NCBI GenBank assembly: GCA_947483345.1 | Contig: CANKNL010000173.1 | Coordinates: 1-6,470 of the forward strand | Length of the DNA stretch: 6,470 nt | DNA from: Chitinophagaceae bacterium | Lineage (GTDB): Bacteria; Bacteroidota; Bacteroidia; Chitinophagales; Chitinophagaceae | Direction: 5' to 3' | In this document: one piece after another, positions 6,100 to 6,470 of the stretch | Layout of the letters: each line of letters starts with the position of its first letter | How positions within the stretch are numbered: position 1 is the first letter of the stretch | Notes under the pieces: generated by a model | What the model saw: the letters and a program-made list of their open reading frames with translations, nothing else | What the model was told of the DNA's origin: nothing | Database searches by the model: none | Program-made: the position numbers and the translations under genes

Positions 6100-6470
6100 A
6101 TGAAAAAATATTTTTTATTCATTGCCGCCCTCATCGTTTTTATTTCCTGCAAACAAAAATCTGATAAAGAAAGCCCGGCCATTTCTTTGTACGACTCATC
6201 GTACATGCCGGCCGTGTTTAGTGATCCCAACCGCATGGAAAAAATAAAAATGGCATTTGCAGTGATCGATAGTTTGTATAAAAAACATGCCGAAGACAAT
6301 CATTTTCCCGCCATTTCTTTTGGGTTGCTGGTAGACGGGCAGCTGGTTTATAAAAACAGTTATGGTTATACCGATGTGGAAAAGAAAATCCCGGCAACCA
6401 CTTCTTCGCTTTTTCGCATAGCCTCCATGAGTAAAAGTTTTACTGCCATGGCCATTTTAAAATTACGGGA
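6100..6470 (+). CDS. Lipoprotein serine hydrolase, beta-lactamase/PBP-like family (3' truncated by window edge)
   Basis: 123 codons are visible before the window ends. The start MKKYFLFIAALIVFISC gives a lysine-containing n-region, a hydrophobic core and a lipobox-like Phe-Ile-Ser-Cys17, so the protein is probably an envelope lipoprotein anchored at Cys17. Residues 69-90 (FPAISFGLLVDGQLVYKNSYGY) and 104-123 (LFRIASMSKSFTAMAILKLR) match the N-terminal part of the Beta-lactamase family (Pfam PF00144: class C beta-lactamases, D-aminopeptidases, esterases). The Ser-x-x-Lys motif is Ser109-Met-Ser-Lys112, with Ser109 the expected nucleophile. The Tyr-x-Asn and His/Lys-x-Gly motifs would lie beyond the window. 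Substrate cannot be set: peptidoglycan peptides, small esters or D-amino peptides are all possible, and most members are not antibiotic resistance enzymes. The A/T-rich leader has no Shine-Dalgarno sequence, as usual in Bacteroidota. The 146 bp gap after the E1 gene suggests its own promoter. Confidence 0.88.
   Translation, partial: MKKYFLFIAALIVFISCKQKSDKESPAISLYDSSYMPAVFSDPNRMEKIKMAFAVIDSLYKKHAEDNHFPAISFGLLVDGQLVYKNSYGYTDVEKKIPATTSSLFRIASMSKSFTAMAILKLR

Overview
The window looks like ordinary chromosome from a Bacteroidota bacterium, probably near the Chitinophagaceae or Sphingobacteriia. The reasons are an AT-rich composition, A/T-rich leaders with no Shine-Dalgarno sequence before starts, a fused E1 alpha/beta 2-oxoacid dehydrogenase of the kind common in this phylum, and a short Ser-Cys-Lys lipoprotein signal. 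The assignment is inference from gene style; no marker gene is present.

Layout. Positions 1-2490 hold three tightly packed plus-strand genes, likely one operon: the 3' part of an M16 zinc peptidase, a complete second M16 protein without the zinc site, and a small membrane protein of the 'phage holin family 4' (YvlD-like) type. A 104 bp convergent gap with an imperfect hairpin follows. A minus-strand gene (2595-3761) encodes an exported von Willebrand A domain protein. A 176 bp divergent gap (3762-3937) should hold the promoters for both sides. The plus-strand gene at 3938-5953 encodes a 671-residue fused E1 (alpha plus beta) of a branched-chain 2-oxoacid dehydrogenase. After a 146 bp gap, the 5' part of a lipoprotein serine hydrolase (beta-lactamase/PBP-like fold) runs off the window end at 6470.

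Functional reading. The two M16 genes split the family's functional residues. The second keeps the Arg/Tyr pair and has lost HxxEH. The first lacks the Arg/Tyr pair and presumably carries HxxEH upstream of the window. Together they probably form a heterodimeric M16B peptidase. The other genes show no obvious shared pathway.

The most unusual element is inside the E1 gene. The alpha-beta linker (about residues 327-355, nt 4916-5001) is written in two blocks of degenerate 7-bp tandem repeats in opposite orientation. They look like a dispersed intergenic repeat element captured in frame by a protein linker. I found no CRISPR array, RNA gene, insertion sequence or defence system.
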